From assembly GCA_007570785.1 (NCBI GenBank), contig ML664152.1, forward strand, positions 3,224,911-3,288,910: a stretch of DNA of 64,000 nt, read 5' to 3'. Positions 12,209 to 24,409 of the stretch are shown in pieces. The notes beneath the pieces are model-generated. The model searched no databases, was not told where the DNA came from, and was given only the letters and a program-made list of their open reading frames with translations. Positions within the stretch are counted from its first letter, which is position 1. Each line of letters starts with the position of its first letter. The stretch comes from Antilocapra americana. Its lineage: Eukaryota > Chordata > Mammalia > Artiodactyla > Antilocapridae. Made by a program: the position numbers and the translations under genes.

Positions 12209-13808
12209 AGTTGTAGAGCTGATGAAACAGGGAGAAGCATGCTGAGGGAGCAAGAGTCACTCACACTAAGGACGGGATGTAGCCAGTGCAGGAAGGGGGG
12301 CTCTCTTCCTCCTGCTGCCTCACTTATTTCTGGAACCAGGTGCGAGGAGCTGTCTAGTGAGGACTGCAGTGAGGAGCAGGGATGTCTGCAGGGTGGGAAG
12401 GGAAGTGGAAGGTGCATTTACAGTCAGGAGTACTCACTGAACATAAAAGTGCTTTTGATTCAAGCGAGCCTGGATCAAAATGCTAAAACATAAGAGGAGA
12501 CATAGCAGACCCAAGACAGAGAATTTTAAAAAACTAAAAAGTATGCAGAATAAAATCAAAGCAATGACCCATGGAATCTCTGGTTCATTCTCTGAATTCC
12601 AGCTCACACTAGTTTACTCAACAGTGAGGGGCCCAAGGCCCCACAGCCTTAATTCCCATTGATGCCTGGAGAGGCCGGAGCCCTAGGCCAGCGACCTTCC
12701 ACGCACCCCGCACCTTCCTGACTCCCCGTTGGTGAGGCTTAGAAAGGAGGGAAGAGGGGAAGGGAGAAGAAACAGAAGGAGGGTGGGGACAGCGGCTGCC
12801 TTCAGCCAAGCGCTGAGCTAGGAACCACCCGACCCTGATGTCAGCCCCTAGATCTCAGAAAGAGAAGCCAACAGAAAGGGAGAGAGGAAGCTGATGACAA
12901 GCTAGGGCTTTTTTGAGAGAGGAGTGTTAGGAAACCTTTATGTTATTTCGCACCAAGAGTCTAATAAAGTAAATTTCAAAAATTAAGTCAAGAGAGAATT
13001 TTCAAAGTAATATTTGCCTCAGGGGGACGTCGGGGATCACATGGCAAGATGGGGACTCAGACAAGGAGTTCTGGATGCACCGGGAATGAAGGTACAATCT
13101 GTGCTGCTGTAGCAAAGAGCTCCAAACACAGCAGCAGAAGCAAGACAGAGATTTCTTCTCCTCCATACCCACTTGGGCCTGGACCCAGACTCCTCCCACC
13201 ACCTGTTGCTCTTCCCTCCTCACAATACAGTCTCCACCTCATAGCCCAATATGGCCACTCCAGCTCCTTCCCTCTCATTTCGTTCCCAGGCACCTGGAAG
13301 GGTGGGAAGGACCCTTGTTGCTATTTAGTCACTGAGTCACGTGGGTAGGCACAGCCTCTGTGTTTCCTGGTACGTTCTGGAAATGACCTCTTCCCTCTAT
13401 CCACAGCCCACGTGGCTCCCCTGGCTTCCAGAGACAGTGGGAGGTAGAGATAACAGTCTGGTGGCTGAGTACCCAGGAGGGAAGGGAAGGAAAGATGGGC
13501 ACTGGGTCCACTAGGAATCTTGGCCATACTTGCCCAGAGAAAGCTGTTTCCCCCGGCACCACCTAACAGCTGCTCACTTTGCTCACTGACCCCCCACTGA
13601 ACCATATTTAACATGAGGTGGTTAGCTCTTTTCCTCTAGTTTCAGAGATAATCACTGACCGTCAGTCAGCTTCCATCTCCATGAGACGGTGTCACACCAC
13701 AAAGATGACTGAGGTCCTCAGGAAGCAAAGAAACTTGACATTCTGACTGACCCCAGAAGCTGGTTCCTAGGGAGTGGACACGGGCTTTTCCCAAGACCCC
13801 CAGGTCCA
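12209..13808. other. Non-coding interval with a purine-rich tract
   Basis: 12738-12785 is a purine-rich tract (gga/gaa repeats). 12900-13010 is AT-rich. No coding region or recognised interspersed repeat. Confidence 0.45.
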
Positions 13809-13879
13809 GGGGATGTAGCTCAGTGGTAGAGAGCATGCTTCACATGTGTAAGGCCCCGGGTTCAGTCCCTGGCATTTCC
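13809..13879 (+). tRNA. tRNA-Ala-like sequence with CAC anticodon, probably a pseudogene
   Basis: 71 bases fold as a tRNA. The acceptor arms GGGGATG and CATTTCC pair with two G-U pairs, one of them G3-U70, the known alanine identity pair. The internal promoter boxes fit: A box TAGCTCAGTGG and B box GGTTCAGTCCC. The D stem has one mismatch. The anticodon arm CATGC/GTGTA has one mismatch and two G-U pairs. The loop TTCACAT gives anticodon CAC, which reads valine codons. The overall sequence is closest to tRNA-Ala(AGC). The weak stems suggest a decayed copy. A Bov-tA begins 18 bases downstream. It could instead be the head of an unrecognised tRNA-derived repeat. Confidence 0.6.
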
Positions 13880-13897
13880 GCTTGCATCTTGGAGTTT

Positions 13898-14133
13898 GGG
13901 ACTTCCCAGGTGGTTCAATGGAAAAGAATCTGCCTGCCAATACGGGAGACACAAGACATGTGGGTTCGATCCCTGCATGGGGAAGATCCCCTGCAGAAGG
14001 GATAGCCACCCACTCCAGTATTCTTGCCTGGAGAATCCCATGGACCAAGGAGCCTGGCAGGCTCCAGTCCATGCAGTGGCAAAGGGGCAACACAACAGAG
14101 CGACTGAGCACACACACACACACACACACACAC
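13898..14133 (+). mobile_element. Bov-tA SINE ending in a CA repeat
   Basis: Sense Bov-tA: gggacttcccaggtggttc, gaagatcccctgcagaagg, ggagcctggcaggctccag and gcgactgagcac. The tail runs directly into a CA dinucleotide run (about 14109-14133), a common origin of microsatellites in ruminants. Confidence 0.92.
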
Positions 14134-14237
14134 CAGCCCCATGGTCTCCTGTGAAGCCCCTCAGGGAGCAGGGCCCGTGTCCTAGGACACCTTTCATGTG
14201 CTGAGTGCCCCAGATTTTTTAATGTGTGTGCTATATT

Positions 14238-14627
14238 AACATTTTATTCTGACAGTATATTAACGCATATATATGGAATTTAGAAAGACGGTAACGAGAA
14301 CCCAACATACAAGACAGCAAAAGGAACGCAGATGTATAGAATAGACTCGTGGACTTTGTGGATGAGGGTAAGGGTGGGATGATATGGGAGAAGGGCATTG
14401 AAGCATGTTAATTTTCATATGTCTAATCAATCGCCAGCCCAGGACTGATGCTCGGGGCTGGTGCAGCGAGATTTCCCGGGGGGGGGGAGGGAAGAGGGAG
14501 GGGGGTTCCGGAGGGGAAGCATATGTAAACCCATGGTGATATCATGACAATGTATGGCAAAAACAATTTAAAAAAATAAATTAAATTAAAAAAAGAAAAA
14601 AAATTAAAAAAAAAACATTTTATTCTG
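14238..14627 (+). mobile_element. Short L1 3' end with 14-bp target duplication
   Basis: 14252-14613 matches the bovine-type L1 3' UTR also seen inverted at 405-700 (cattgaagcatgttaatttt, the G-rich tract, ccatggtgatatcatgacaa) and ends in an A-rich tail. The direct repeat aacattttattctg flanks it at 14238-14251 and 14614-14627. Only about 360 bases of the element inserted. Confidence 0.92.
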
Positions 14628-16744
14628 GAATATAGCAGATAATAAAGCAAATGAACATGGAGCAAGCATTTATCAAGTACCCACCATGTGCTAAGCTTTG
14701 GGATCACATATACAAAAACAAAACAACACAAAAGACACAGCCCTGCCTTTGTGGGCAGCTCTGGGCACCTGCACACCTGAGCCCTCCGCCACTGTGACCC
14801 CTGGAGACGGTAAAGGCTGCTCAGGAAAGGGCCTCACAGCACCTCGTGGGCAAGAGCTGCAGAGAAATCAGTGGCTGTCTCTGAAAGGACTGCCGCTGAC
14901 CTCCACCTGGCGTGTGGCAGGAAAGCGTGATTTTCTCTCACTCACGAGCTGAAGCATTGATTCAGAAAATTGCAGGCAAGTAAACGAGTGGCTGAAAGGT
15001 GCCTCCCTCTGAGCTTCTTTCTCCATATGGCCACGGGAGTCAGGCTCACAGCCCCCGCCTCCCACCCACTGCCCTCCTGATGCAGGACCCTCGCTGTGGC
15101 AAATGGAATCATCTGCAAAGAGCAGGCGAGCCTGGCAGTGGGGAACCCACCCGTGGAGCAGCAGGCAAGGGCCGAACGCCTCTTCATCACAGGTTATAGG
15201 GCTCTGGGGCTTCCTAGGTGGGCAGCTGTGACTTCCGAAGGCCAGGATGGCCTTGGATGCCCCTGAGCAGCTGTAGGTTTCTGACACTGAGGAGCGAGGA
15301 GAGCAGGGCCCTGATAAAATGCGCAGCCCTGGAAGGGGTGCCCCCAGGGAGGGTATGCAGGGGTCATGGGAGCACTTGGGTACCGATGGCCGCCCAAAAG
15401 CGAGTCTGAGCCTCGGGTGGAGGCAGGAGGCCAGAACTGCAGTTGCGGGTCCCAGAGGGCCCTGCTTGGAGAAGACACGCCAGCACCCGCCCTGCAGGGG
15501 ACTGACCCCAGTGAGCACCCAGCAGGACTTCCCAGCATTTCTCCCTGAGAATGACTCTGACAAGTCAGACCCTCCAGCACACCTCCTCATTTCCCCCAAG
15601 TTGAGCCCACGGGCTTGTCACTGAGCAGATTTATGGCCGCGGCTGCAGGGGAATGATGAGATGGTGACAAGTAACAGGGACAAAATGCCAGAACCTTCCA
15701 AAGTCAAGCAAAGTAGCCTGAAGCCCTAATTCTAGTCATCCAGGGAAGTGTCCAGGGACACCTCTTTGTTGATTCTTTACCATCTGAGCCACCAGGCGAC
15801 TGAGGGAAGCCTTGCCCCTGTAAGTTCTCCTGGGCACGGTCAACATCCCCCAGCAGGCTAAGATTCTGGTTTCCCAGTGAATCTTGGTTTTCTGGTCATT
15901 CAGGGGCCTGGAGTGTGCTGAGTGGACACTGACTCAATCTCCTGCTTAATGCACGTGTCCAGCAGGGCAGGCATCCTCCAGGACAAAAGACCTGTGAATG
16001 AGGGGCTGAGGAGGGAACGCTCTTCAGGGAAATGCTGAGGTGGGTAGGGTGGGGAATGTTTGCACGGATTGGGAAGTGGCTGGAGGCAGCTCTGGCTCTG
16101 ATTTTCTTTCACGATATCCACTCATTTTTTTCTTAAGACTCTGCTAAGCACTCCACCTTGCCTCCCCTCCCAGGTGTCTCTTTCATGGGTACATTTCATT
16201 TTTCTGGTCTCTTTCCTGTCTTCAAGAGGAGCTATGTTTTCCCCTTGGCTGGGTGGCAGGAGCGGAGGGGAGTGGGGGAGAGTTCAGCCTCTGATCCAGG
16301 GCCCTGCCCCCACCCAGAGGCAGATCAGCTTCGTAGAGGGGTACTGACCAGCTACATTGCAGAGATGCTGGAAGGAGGCAGTGAGAGGCAAATCCTCTTC
16401 CCAGAGATTCAGTAACCACCACCCAGCTTCTCCATGTGCTGGGCCCAGAGTCAGGAGAAGACACACCTAGTCTCCCCGTGACCACACAACAGGGCCACCC
16501 CTGCCCCATGGTCGGAAATAAGACCAGCCATGGAAACACCCAGGACGAGCTGGGCCACCAGGGTGGGTGACCAACCCACTTGGAGTTGGAGAACTTGGAG
16601 TTCTCACTTGGAGAACGTGAAGGAGAAGGGAAAACACAGCAGAAGAGCCAGGGCTGAGAAAGCCTAAGTACCAGAGAGGACAAGCGGAGGTGCCAGACAG
16701 GGAGACACTACCCTGCAGGGTCAGAGTTATGCCAAGATCGGGTG
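14628..16744. other. Non-coding interval with one SINE relic
   Basis: 15770-15800 (gattctttaccatctgagcc then accagg) is a scrap of Bov-tA head, minus strand. The 243-codon minus-strand frame at 14868-15599 has no recognisable domain and faces open frames on the opposite strand, so I do not call it a gene. Confidence 0.45.
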
Positions 16745-19040
16745 CCAGTTCATTTCAGCTTAGTCACTCAGTAGGGTCCAACTCTGAGACCCCATGGGCT
16801 GCAGCACAACAGGCCTCCCTGTCTATCACCAACTCCAAGAGCTTGCTCAAACTCATGGCCATTGAGTCGCTGATGCCATCCAACCATCTCATCCTCTGTT
16901 GTCCCCTTCTCCTCCTGCCTTCAATCTTTCCCAGCATCAGGGTCTTTTCCATTGAGTCAGTTCTTCACATCAGGTGGCCAAAGGATTGGAGTCAGCATCA
17001 GTCCTTCCAATGAATGTTCAGGACTGCTTTCCTTTAGGGTTTACTGGTTGGATCTCCTTGCAGACCAAGGGACTCTCAAGAGTCTTCTCCAGCACCACAG
17101 TTCAAAACCATCAATTCTTTGATGCTCAGCTTTCTTTGTGGTCCAACTCTCACATCCATACATGACTACTGGAAAACCCATAGCTTTGACTAGACAGATC
17201 TTTGTTGGCAAAGTGATGTTTCTGCTTTTTAATATGCTCTCTAGGTTGGTCATAGCTTTTCTTCCAAGGAGCAAGCGTCTTTTAATTTCATGGCTAGAGT
17301 TACCATCTGCAGTGATTTTCGAGCCCCCCAAAATAAAGCCTCTTACTGTTTCTATTGTTTCCACATCGATTTGCCATGAAGTGATGGGACCAGATGCCAT
17401 GCTCTTAGGTTTTTTAATGTTGAGTTTTAAGCCAGCTTTTTCACTCTCCTCTTTCACTTTCTTCAAGTTCCTCTTCACTTTCTGCCATAAGAATGGTGTC
17501 ATCTGCATATTTGAAGTTATTGATATTTCTCCCAGCAATCTTGATTCCAGCTTGTGCTTCATACAGCCTAGGATTTCATATGATGTACTCTGCATATAAG
17601 TTAAATAAGCAGGGTGACAATATACAGACTTGTTGTACTCCTTTCCCAATTTGGAACCAGTCTGCTGTTCCATGTTCAATTCTAACTGTTGCTTCTTGAC
17701 CTGCATACAGGTTTTTCAGGAGGCAGGTCAGGTGGTCTTGTATTCCCATGTCTTTTAGAATTTTCCAGTTTGTGGTGATCCACACAGTCAAAGGCTTTGG
17801 TGTAGTCAATGAAGCAGATGTTTTTCAGGAACTCTCTCGCTTTTTCTATGATCCAATGGATGTTGGCAATTTGATCTCTGATTCCTCTGCCTTTATCCAG
17901 CTTGGACATCTGGAAGATCTTGGTTCATGTACTGTTGAAGCCTAACTTGGAGAATTTTGAGCATTATTTGATAGTGTGTGAGATAAGTGGAATTGTGCTG
18001 TAGTTTGAGCATTCTTTGGCACTGCCTTTCTTTGGGATTGGAATGAAAACCGACTTTTCCAGTCCTGCGGCCACTGCTGAGTTTTCCAAATCTAATGGCA
18101 TATAGTGCGGCACTTTCACAACATCATCTTTTAGGATTTGAAATAGCTCAACTGGAATTCCATCGCCTCCACTAGCTTTGTTCGTAGTGATGCTTCCAAG
18201 GTCCACTTGACTTTGCACTCCAGGATGTCTGGATGGTGATCACACTATCGTGGTTTTCTGGGTCATGAAGATCTTTTTTGTATAGTTCTTCTGTGTACTT
18301 GCCACCTCTTCTTAATATCTTCTGCTTCCGTTAGGTCCATACCATTTCTGTCCCGTATTGTGCCCATCTTTGCATGAAATTTTCCCTTGCTATCTCTAAT
18401 GTTCTTGAAGAGATCTCTAGTCTTTTCCATTCTATTGTTTTCCTCTATTTCTTTGCACTGATCACAGAGAAAGTCTTTCTCATCTCTCCTTGCTATTTTT
18501 TGGGACTCTGCATTCAAATGAGTACATCTTTCCTTTTCTCCTTTGCCTGTAGCTTCTCTTCTTTTCTCAACTATTGGTAAGGCCTCCTCAGACAACCATT
18601 TTGCCTTTTTGCATTTCTTTTTCTTGGGGATGGTTTTGATCCCTGCCTCCCGTACAGTGTTACAAAACTCCATCCATAGTTCTTCAGGCACTCTATCAGA
18701 TCTAATCCCTTGAATGTATTTGTCACTTCCACTGTAAATTCATAAGGAATTTAAGGTCATAGCTGAATGGTCTAGTGGTTTTCTCTACTTTCTCCAATTT
18801 AAATCTGAATTTGGTAATAAGGAGTTCATGATCTGAGCCACAGTCAGCTCCAGGTCTTGTTTTTGCTAACTGTATAGAGCTTCTCCAGCTTTGGCTGCAA
18901 AGAATATAATCAATCTGATTTTGGTATTGACCATCTGGTGATATCCACCTGTAGAGTCGTCTCTTCTGTGGTTGGAAGAGGGTGTTTGCTATGACCCGTG
19001 CATTCTCTTGGCAGACTCTGTTCCATCTCCAGTCCCAGAA
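16745..19040 (-). mobile_element. BovB LINE, 2.3-kb 5'-truncated copy
   Basis: On the minus strand it runs from the endonuclease C-terminus (RRLYRWISPDGQYQNQIDYI, GADCGSDHELL) through the linker (KKKKCKKAKWLSEEALPI) and reverse transcriptase (KASGGDGIPVELFQILKDD, FIDYTKAFDCVDHHKLE) to the C-terminal SWTTKKAEHQRIDGFELWCW block. The 3' end is at 16745. Multiple frameshifts and stops are present. The N-terminal endonuclease half is missing. Longest BovB fragment in the window. Confidence 0.95.
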
Positions 19041-19242
19041 GCTTCTACATGCTGAAGGGCAACCAAGCCAGAGCGCTGCAGCTAGCGAAGCCTGAGCACT
19101 AGAGCTCATGCTCTGCAACAAGGGACACCACGGCGGGGAGAAGCCTGCCACCGCAACCGGAGAGTTGCCCCCACTGGCCACAACCAAAGAAAGCCCTAGA
19201 ACATCAACCAAGATCCAGCACAGTCAAAATAAAAAAAAGCTG
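19041..19242 (+). mobile_element. CHR-type SINE, head missing
   Basis: Contains gagctcatgctctgcaacaa, the ccactggccacaaccaaaga variant of the CHR body and the tail cagcacagtcaaaataaaaa. It abuts the truncated end of the BovB, and its tRNA-like head is absent or unrecognisable. Confidence 0.75.
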
Positions 19243-19450
19243 GAGAAAGTAAATTACTCCAGAGAAGATGTCTCTAGGTGGTGATTTTTTGAGACTCACT
19301 GATTAAGGGAAGGACTCCAGGCCTCATCTCTGGGTCAGCCCTTGTGGTGGGGTGTGGGGTGCGCATTGGTCAGACTCTGACCAGGTGTCCTTTCCTGTGG
19401 ATACTCTGAGAGCCAGGGTATTCTGACCAGCAGCATGGCCTGGTGTTTTT

Positions 19451-19647
19451 GGTGAAAGTGAAAATTGCTCAGCTGTGTCCAACTCTTTGCAACCCCATGG
19501 ACTATATATCCCATGGAATTTTCCAAGCCAGAATACTGGAGTGGATAGCTATTTCCTCCTCCAAGGGATCTTCCCAACCCAGGTATCAAACCCAGGTGTC
19601 CCACATTGCAGACAGATTCTTTACCAGCTGAGCCACCAGAGAAGCCT
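19451..19647 (-). mobile_element. Bov-tA SINE
   Basis: Contains gctcagctgtgtccaactct, catggaattttccaagccag and tctttaccagctgagccacc, then agagaagcc. Confidence 0.9.
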
Positions 19648-22380
19648 GGAGTAATTGGTAGGAGGACAGAAAGGCAGGCACTGACCAAGATAAAAGAAGA
19701 AGCAGACAGAAGCAACATTGGTCCAATAAGAACATTATAGAGAGATCAGACCTCAAGATTCAAGGTATGTAAAAATAATAAAATATATATTAGAAAAGGT
19801 CTTCCCAGGGAGAAGTCCAGTTTACTATCTAATGACTGCACATGTTTGGAACTGAAGAAATTAGAAGTACAATAACTTCTCATTTCATGACTCAAGGCGG
19901 ATGAGGTTACATCACAGGAACCTGGCTCCACAGGTGGTCTGAGGACCAGCAGCTTCAGCGTTGATTTCTTTCCCCCTAAATGTCACCATATGTTTCTGCA
20001 TCTTCCTGTACATCAAACTACTGTACTGGAAAAATTTTTAAAGATCTATTGGAATGATATTTCCTGTAAATACAACATAAAATGGATACCATTTGTATCA
20101 GGTGATGTTCATGATTTAGACGACATCACTTCTTTTGAGGTTTAAGTCCTTGGGATGGATCTAGGTAGACTCTTCTCCTGGCCGATTTATCCCTACATGA
20201 CCCTGATGTACTTTATCTATTGCCCCAAGTGTTCCCTGAGCTGTCTCACTGGTGTGATGGAGTTCACACATCTCTACGCCTGGCCCGAGTTCGGAGAACT
20301 GTTCAGCTGCCAACTCACGTCATGGAATTTCCCCAACGCGTGCACAGACTCAGTTTGAGTTAAAGCTCAGCGGATCTGATGCAGACACTGACCTTCTTCT
20401 CTCAGACCTTCCTCCTCCCTGGCTCTTACTTCCGCCATCCCACATGCAGATGGCCACACGAGGCTCCCACCCTCCTTGCCACCTGCAGAGGGGTCAATGC
20501 CCCCCAGGAAAGACAACAGTATGGGGTGAACTAGCTGTCTGTTCCCTTTCCCAAGGGGGCTGCAGTCCTGCCACACCTCCCGGTCAGTGCTTGCCTTTCT
20601 GTTCTCCCACTGTTAATACAGAGTACCCTGGCTATCAGAGAATCCACAGGAAGGGACATCTGTGGATTGAGGCCAATCATAGCACCCCACACCCCACCAC
20701 AGGGCCTGATCCAGAGTCCTTCCCTTAGTCAACAAACCTCAAAAAATGACTACCTAGAGATATCTTCTCGAGAGTAACTTATTTTCTCCAAATCCAGTTG
20801 TTGTAAATATTCTGTCCAACTTTCTAGCTCCTTTGGCAAAAAGAAGAGGCAGCACAAGTTTCCTGCCAGTTATGCCTTTGTGGCTGGCTGCAGAAATTTC
20901 AAAAACCATTTTCTGTGTTTTAAAACCACTTCACTTCCTCGGGACCCCTTCAAAATGGAACATAAGAAGGTTCAAGTAGATGACTAAAATGCCTGCACCA
21001 GACCCCTACTAACCACATGCTGGTACCAGACCCAGGAGGGCTGACTGTTCAAGAGTCCCTGATCCCAGGAAGAGAGCCCATGTCAGGGTGAGGTCACTCA
21101 GGATTGGAGGCCAAGGGGCGTTAGAAAAGAACAAATGAGGAATTAGGGTAAAGTCCCTTCTAATTCTAGCAACTGGTTATCTTGGTCACCTAAGTGAATT
21201 TAGTTACTCCATTTTCAAAAATACAAAAGCAAAATGCAGAATTTGCGAACACATTACTCTAGTTGAAGTGGGATGCGTTGGGATTTCCAACTGATGGAAC
21301 TCCTGGACAAACATCACTTCTGAGTTGAATGTCACTAACATCGGCTCCAGTGCTTTCTACTTCTAGGATGAATGAGTCTTTTCCTGAGCCAGTAGATCCT
21401 CGTAAAACCGACGCTCTGGCAAGGTGGATGAGCTGTAAAGATTACCATGTTAAACATTTGCCTAGAACCATGGCCTACTGAAGGATGCTCGGCCCTCCAG
21501 CCCTGCCATGTAGGCCACTGCGTCAGCACTCCTGACCCTGGCCCTTCTCCTCCAGTCGCCTGGGCTAGACTGGACCCCTGCCCAGCACAGCTTGTCTACA
21601 CGCTTTCCAGTGGCCTGTGGACTGTCCTACCAGGAGAAAAATCCTTTACTTAAAAATTACAAACTAATAAACATCAAGCACATGGAATATTTAGTAGTGA
21701 CAGCTGAAACTCGAAGACACTAAAGAGATGAGGCTTGACTTAAATTTGGGGCTTGCAGGGACAGAGATAGGACAGGCTGGTATTGCTGAAGTTAAAGTAA
21801 GTGAGGTTGTAAGACAGTAAAGTATGAACTAACATTTGAGTGGGAGGTGTCCAGGGAGAGCGCAAAACCATGGAGGCGGTGTCGGCAGTGTCAGGCTCAC
21901 TAAGGACAGACGCTGGCTGCAAGCCAGAGCTCTACCTCGTGGAGGGACATCACACAGTCAAGGCTTCTACCCTGGATTCCCGGAGGCTCTGCCACTTTCT
22001 TTCCTCTCTCATCCTTAAAATAAGCACCCATTTCTGGAGTTAATCCAAGGATACTGAGCACATAACAAAATGGTCATCATCATTTGCAGGGATGCAAAAA
22101 CCAAGTGTAGTGGACTAGCAAAATGTGAATTAACTGCTGGCCGCTTTAGCAAAGCAGAGAGCCAGGAAGATGCTGGCAAGAGTCTCAAACCGGTAGCCAG
22201 AGAGCTGATTCGCAGACGTGATGTACTGGCTTTGCACGGTGTTTTTTAATATAAGCTAATAAATCCTGACCCAGGACTGCTCCAGCGCCTACTGTCTTTG
22301 CTGGGGCTTCTCTGCCCTTGGACGTGGGGCATCACCTCACAGTCACCAACCCAGCGCACTGTGCAGCCGCTGCTCCAACA
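19648..22380. other. Non-coding interval
   Basis: 2.7 kb of mostly unique, moderately AT-rich DNA. A 67-codon frame at 20155-20358 reads through with several cysteines and aromatics but resembles no family I know. I see no splice or promoter signal that would make it a gene. Confidence 0.45.
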
Positions 22381-22384
22381 GGGC

Positions 22385-24212
22385 ATAGGCTTGGATTACT
22401 CTGATACTGAATGGTTTGCCTTGGAAATGGACCGAGATCACTGTGTCATTTTTGAGATTGCACCCAAGTACTGCATTTCGGACTCTTGTTGACTGTGATG
22501 GCTACTCCATTTCTTCTAAGGGATTCTTGCCCACAGTAGTAGATATAATGGTCATCTGAATTAAATTCACCCATTCCAGTCCATTTTAGTTCACGGATTC
22601 CTAAAATGTTGATGTTCACTCTTGCCATCTCCTGTTTGACCACTTCCAATTTGCCTTGATTCATGGACCTAACATTCCAGGTTCCTATGCAATATTGCTC
22701 TTTACAGCATCAGACTTTGCTTCCATCACCAATCACATTCACAACTGGGTGTTCTTTTTGCTTTGACTCCATCTCTTCATTCTTTTTGGAGTTATTTCTC
22801 CACTGATCTCCAGTAGCATATTGGGCACCTACTGATCTAGGGAATTCTTTGTTCAGTGTCCTATCTTTTTGCCTTTTCATACTGTTCATGGGGTTCTCAA
22901 GGCAAGAACACTGAAGTGGTTTGTGATTCCCTTCTTCAGTGGACCGTATTTGAACATCTGGGAGTTTGCTGCTGGAGTGGCAGCTGTGCAGCACTGGAGC
23001 GGCAAACCATGAACTTCCAGATGTTCAAGCTGGATTTAGAAAAGGCAGAGGAATCAGAGATCAAATTGGCAACATCCAGTGAATCATCGAAAAAATAAGA
23101 GAATTCCAGAAAAACATCTACTTCTGCTTTATTGACTATGGCAAAGCCTTTAACTGCATAGATCACCACAGACTGTGGAAAATTCTTAAAGAGATGGGAA
23201 TACCAGAACACCTGACCTGCCTCCTGAGAAATCTGTATGCAGGTCAGGAAGTAACAGTTAGAACTGGACATAGAACAACAGACTGGTTCCAAACTGGGAA
23301 AGGAGTATGTCAAGGCTATATATTGTCACCCTGTTTATTTAATTTATATGCAGGTTACATCATGCAAAATGCTGGGCTAGATGAATCACAAGCTGGAATC
23401 AAAATTGCTGGGAGAAATATCAATAACCTCAGATATGCAGATGATACCACCCTTATGGCAGAAAGTGAAGAAGAACTAAAGAGCCTCTTGATGAAGGTGA
23501 AAGAGGAGAGTGGAAAACTCAACATTCAGAAAGCTAAGATCATGGCATCTGATCCCATCACTTCATGGCAAATAGATGGGGAAACTGGAAATAGTGACAG
23601 ACTTTATTTTGGGGGGGGCTCGAAAATCACTGCAGATGGTGATTGCAGCCATAAAATTAAAAGACACTTCCTCCTTGGATGAAAAGCTATGACCAACCTA
23701 GACAACATATTAAGAAGCAGACATCACTTTGCCAACAATGATCTGTCTAGTCAAAGCTATGGGTTTTCCAGTAGTCAGGTATGGATGTGAGAATTGGTCC
23801 ATAAAAAAAGCTGAGCGCCAAAGAATTGGTGCTTTTGAACTATGGTGTTGGAGAAGACTCTTAGAAGTCCCTTGGACTGCAAGAAGATCCAACAAGTCCA
23901 TCCTAAAGGCAAGCAATCCTGAACATTCATTGGAAGGACTGATGCTGAAGCTGAAACTCCAATCCTTTGGCCACCTGATGTGAAGAACTGACTTATTGGA
24001 AAAGACTCTTATGCTGGGAAAGATTGAGGGCAGGAGGAGAAGGGGACAAAAGAGGATGAAATGGTTGGATGGCATCAGTGACTCAATGGACATGAGTTTG
24101 AGTAAACTCTGGGAGTTGGTGATGGACAGGGAGGCCTGTTGTGCTGTAGTCCAGGGGGTTGCAAAAAGTTGGACATGACTGAGTGACTGAACTGAACTGA
24201 ATAAACGAAGGT
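22385..24212 (+). mobile_element. BovB LINE with inverted 5' part (twin-priming-like)
   Basis: 22385-22994 is BovB 5' UTR and endonuclease start in minus orientation (MNQGKLEVVKQEMARVNINI, LRRNGVAITVNKS). From about 23008 the element continues in plus orientation with reverse transcriptase (FQTGKGVCQGYILSPCLFNL, the catalytic NNLRYADDTTLM) to the 3' end at about 24212 with its ACTGA repeat. The middle of the element is missing. A 12-base inverted repeat (ttgaacatctgg, 22950-22961; ccagatgttcaa, 23017-23028) sits at the switch point. Frames are broken at about 23600 and 23690. Confidence 0.85.
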
Positions 24213-24409
24213 GCCATGAGATTGGACATGCTGGACTGAAACTTGTATTCCCTGTGACCACAGCCACCTAGGGGGCTGAGAGGCAGTGTTTTCTTCCAGT
24301 GGGGCCAGGTCTTCACCTCTCACCTGAACCCCCACCACCCACACGGTACTCCTGTGCATTCAGAGGCCCTTCAGGGCTGAACCGTTGCTCCTAGAGGGAC
24401 TGATGCTCA

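Noticed and set aside
14868..15599. 243-codon open frame, minus strand
   Set aside because: No domain, no splice or promoter context, and overlapping open frames on the other strand. GC-rich DNA gives such frames by chance.
20155..20358. 67-codon frame rich in Cys and aromatics
   Set aside because: Looked protein-like, but no homologous family is known to me and no gene context is visible.
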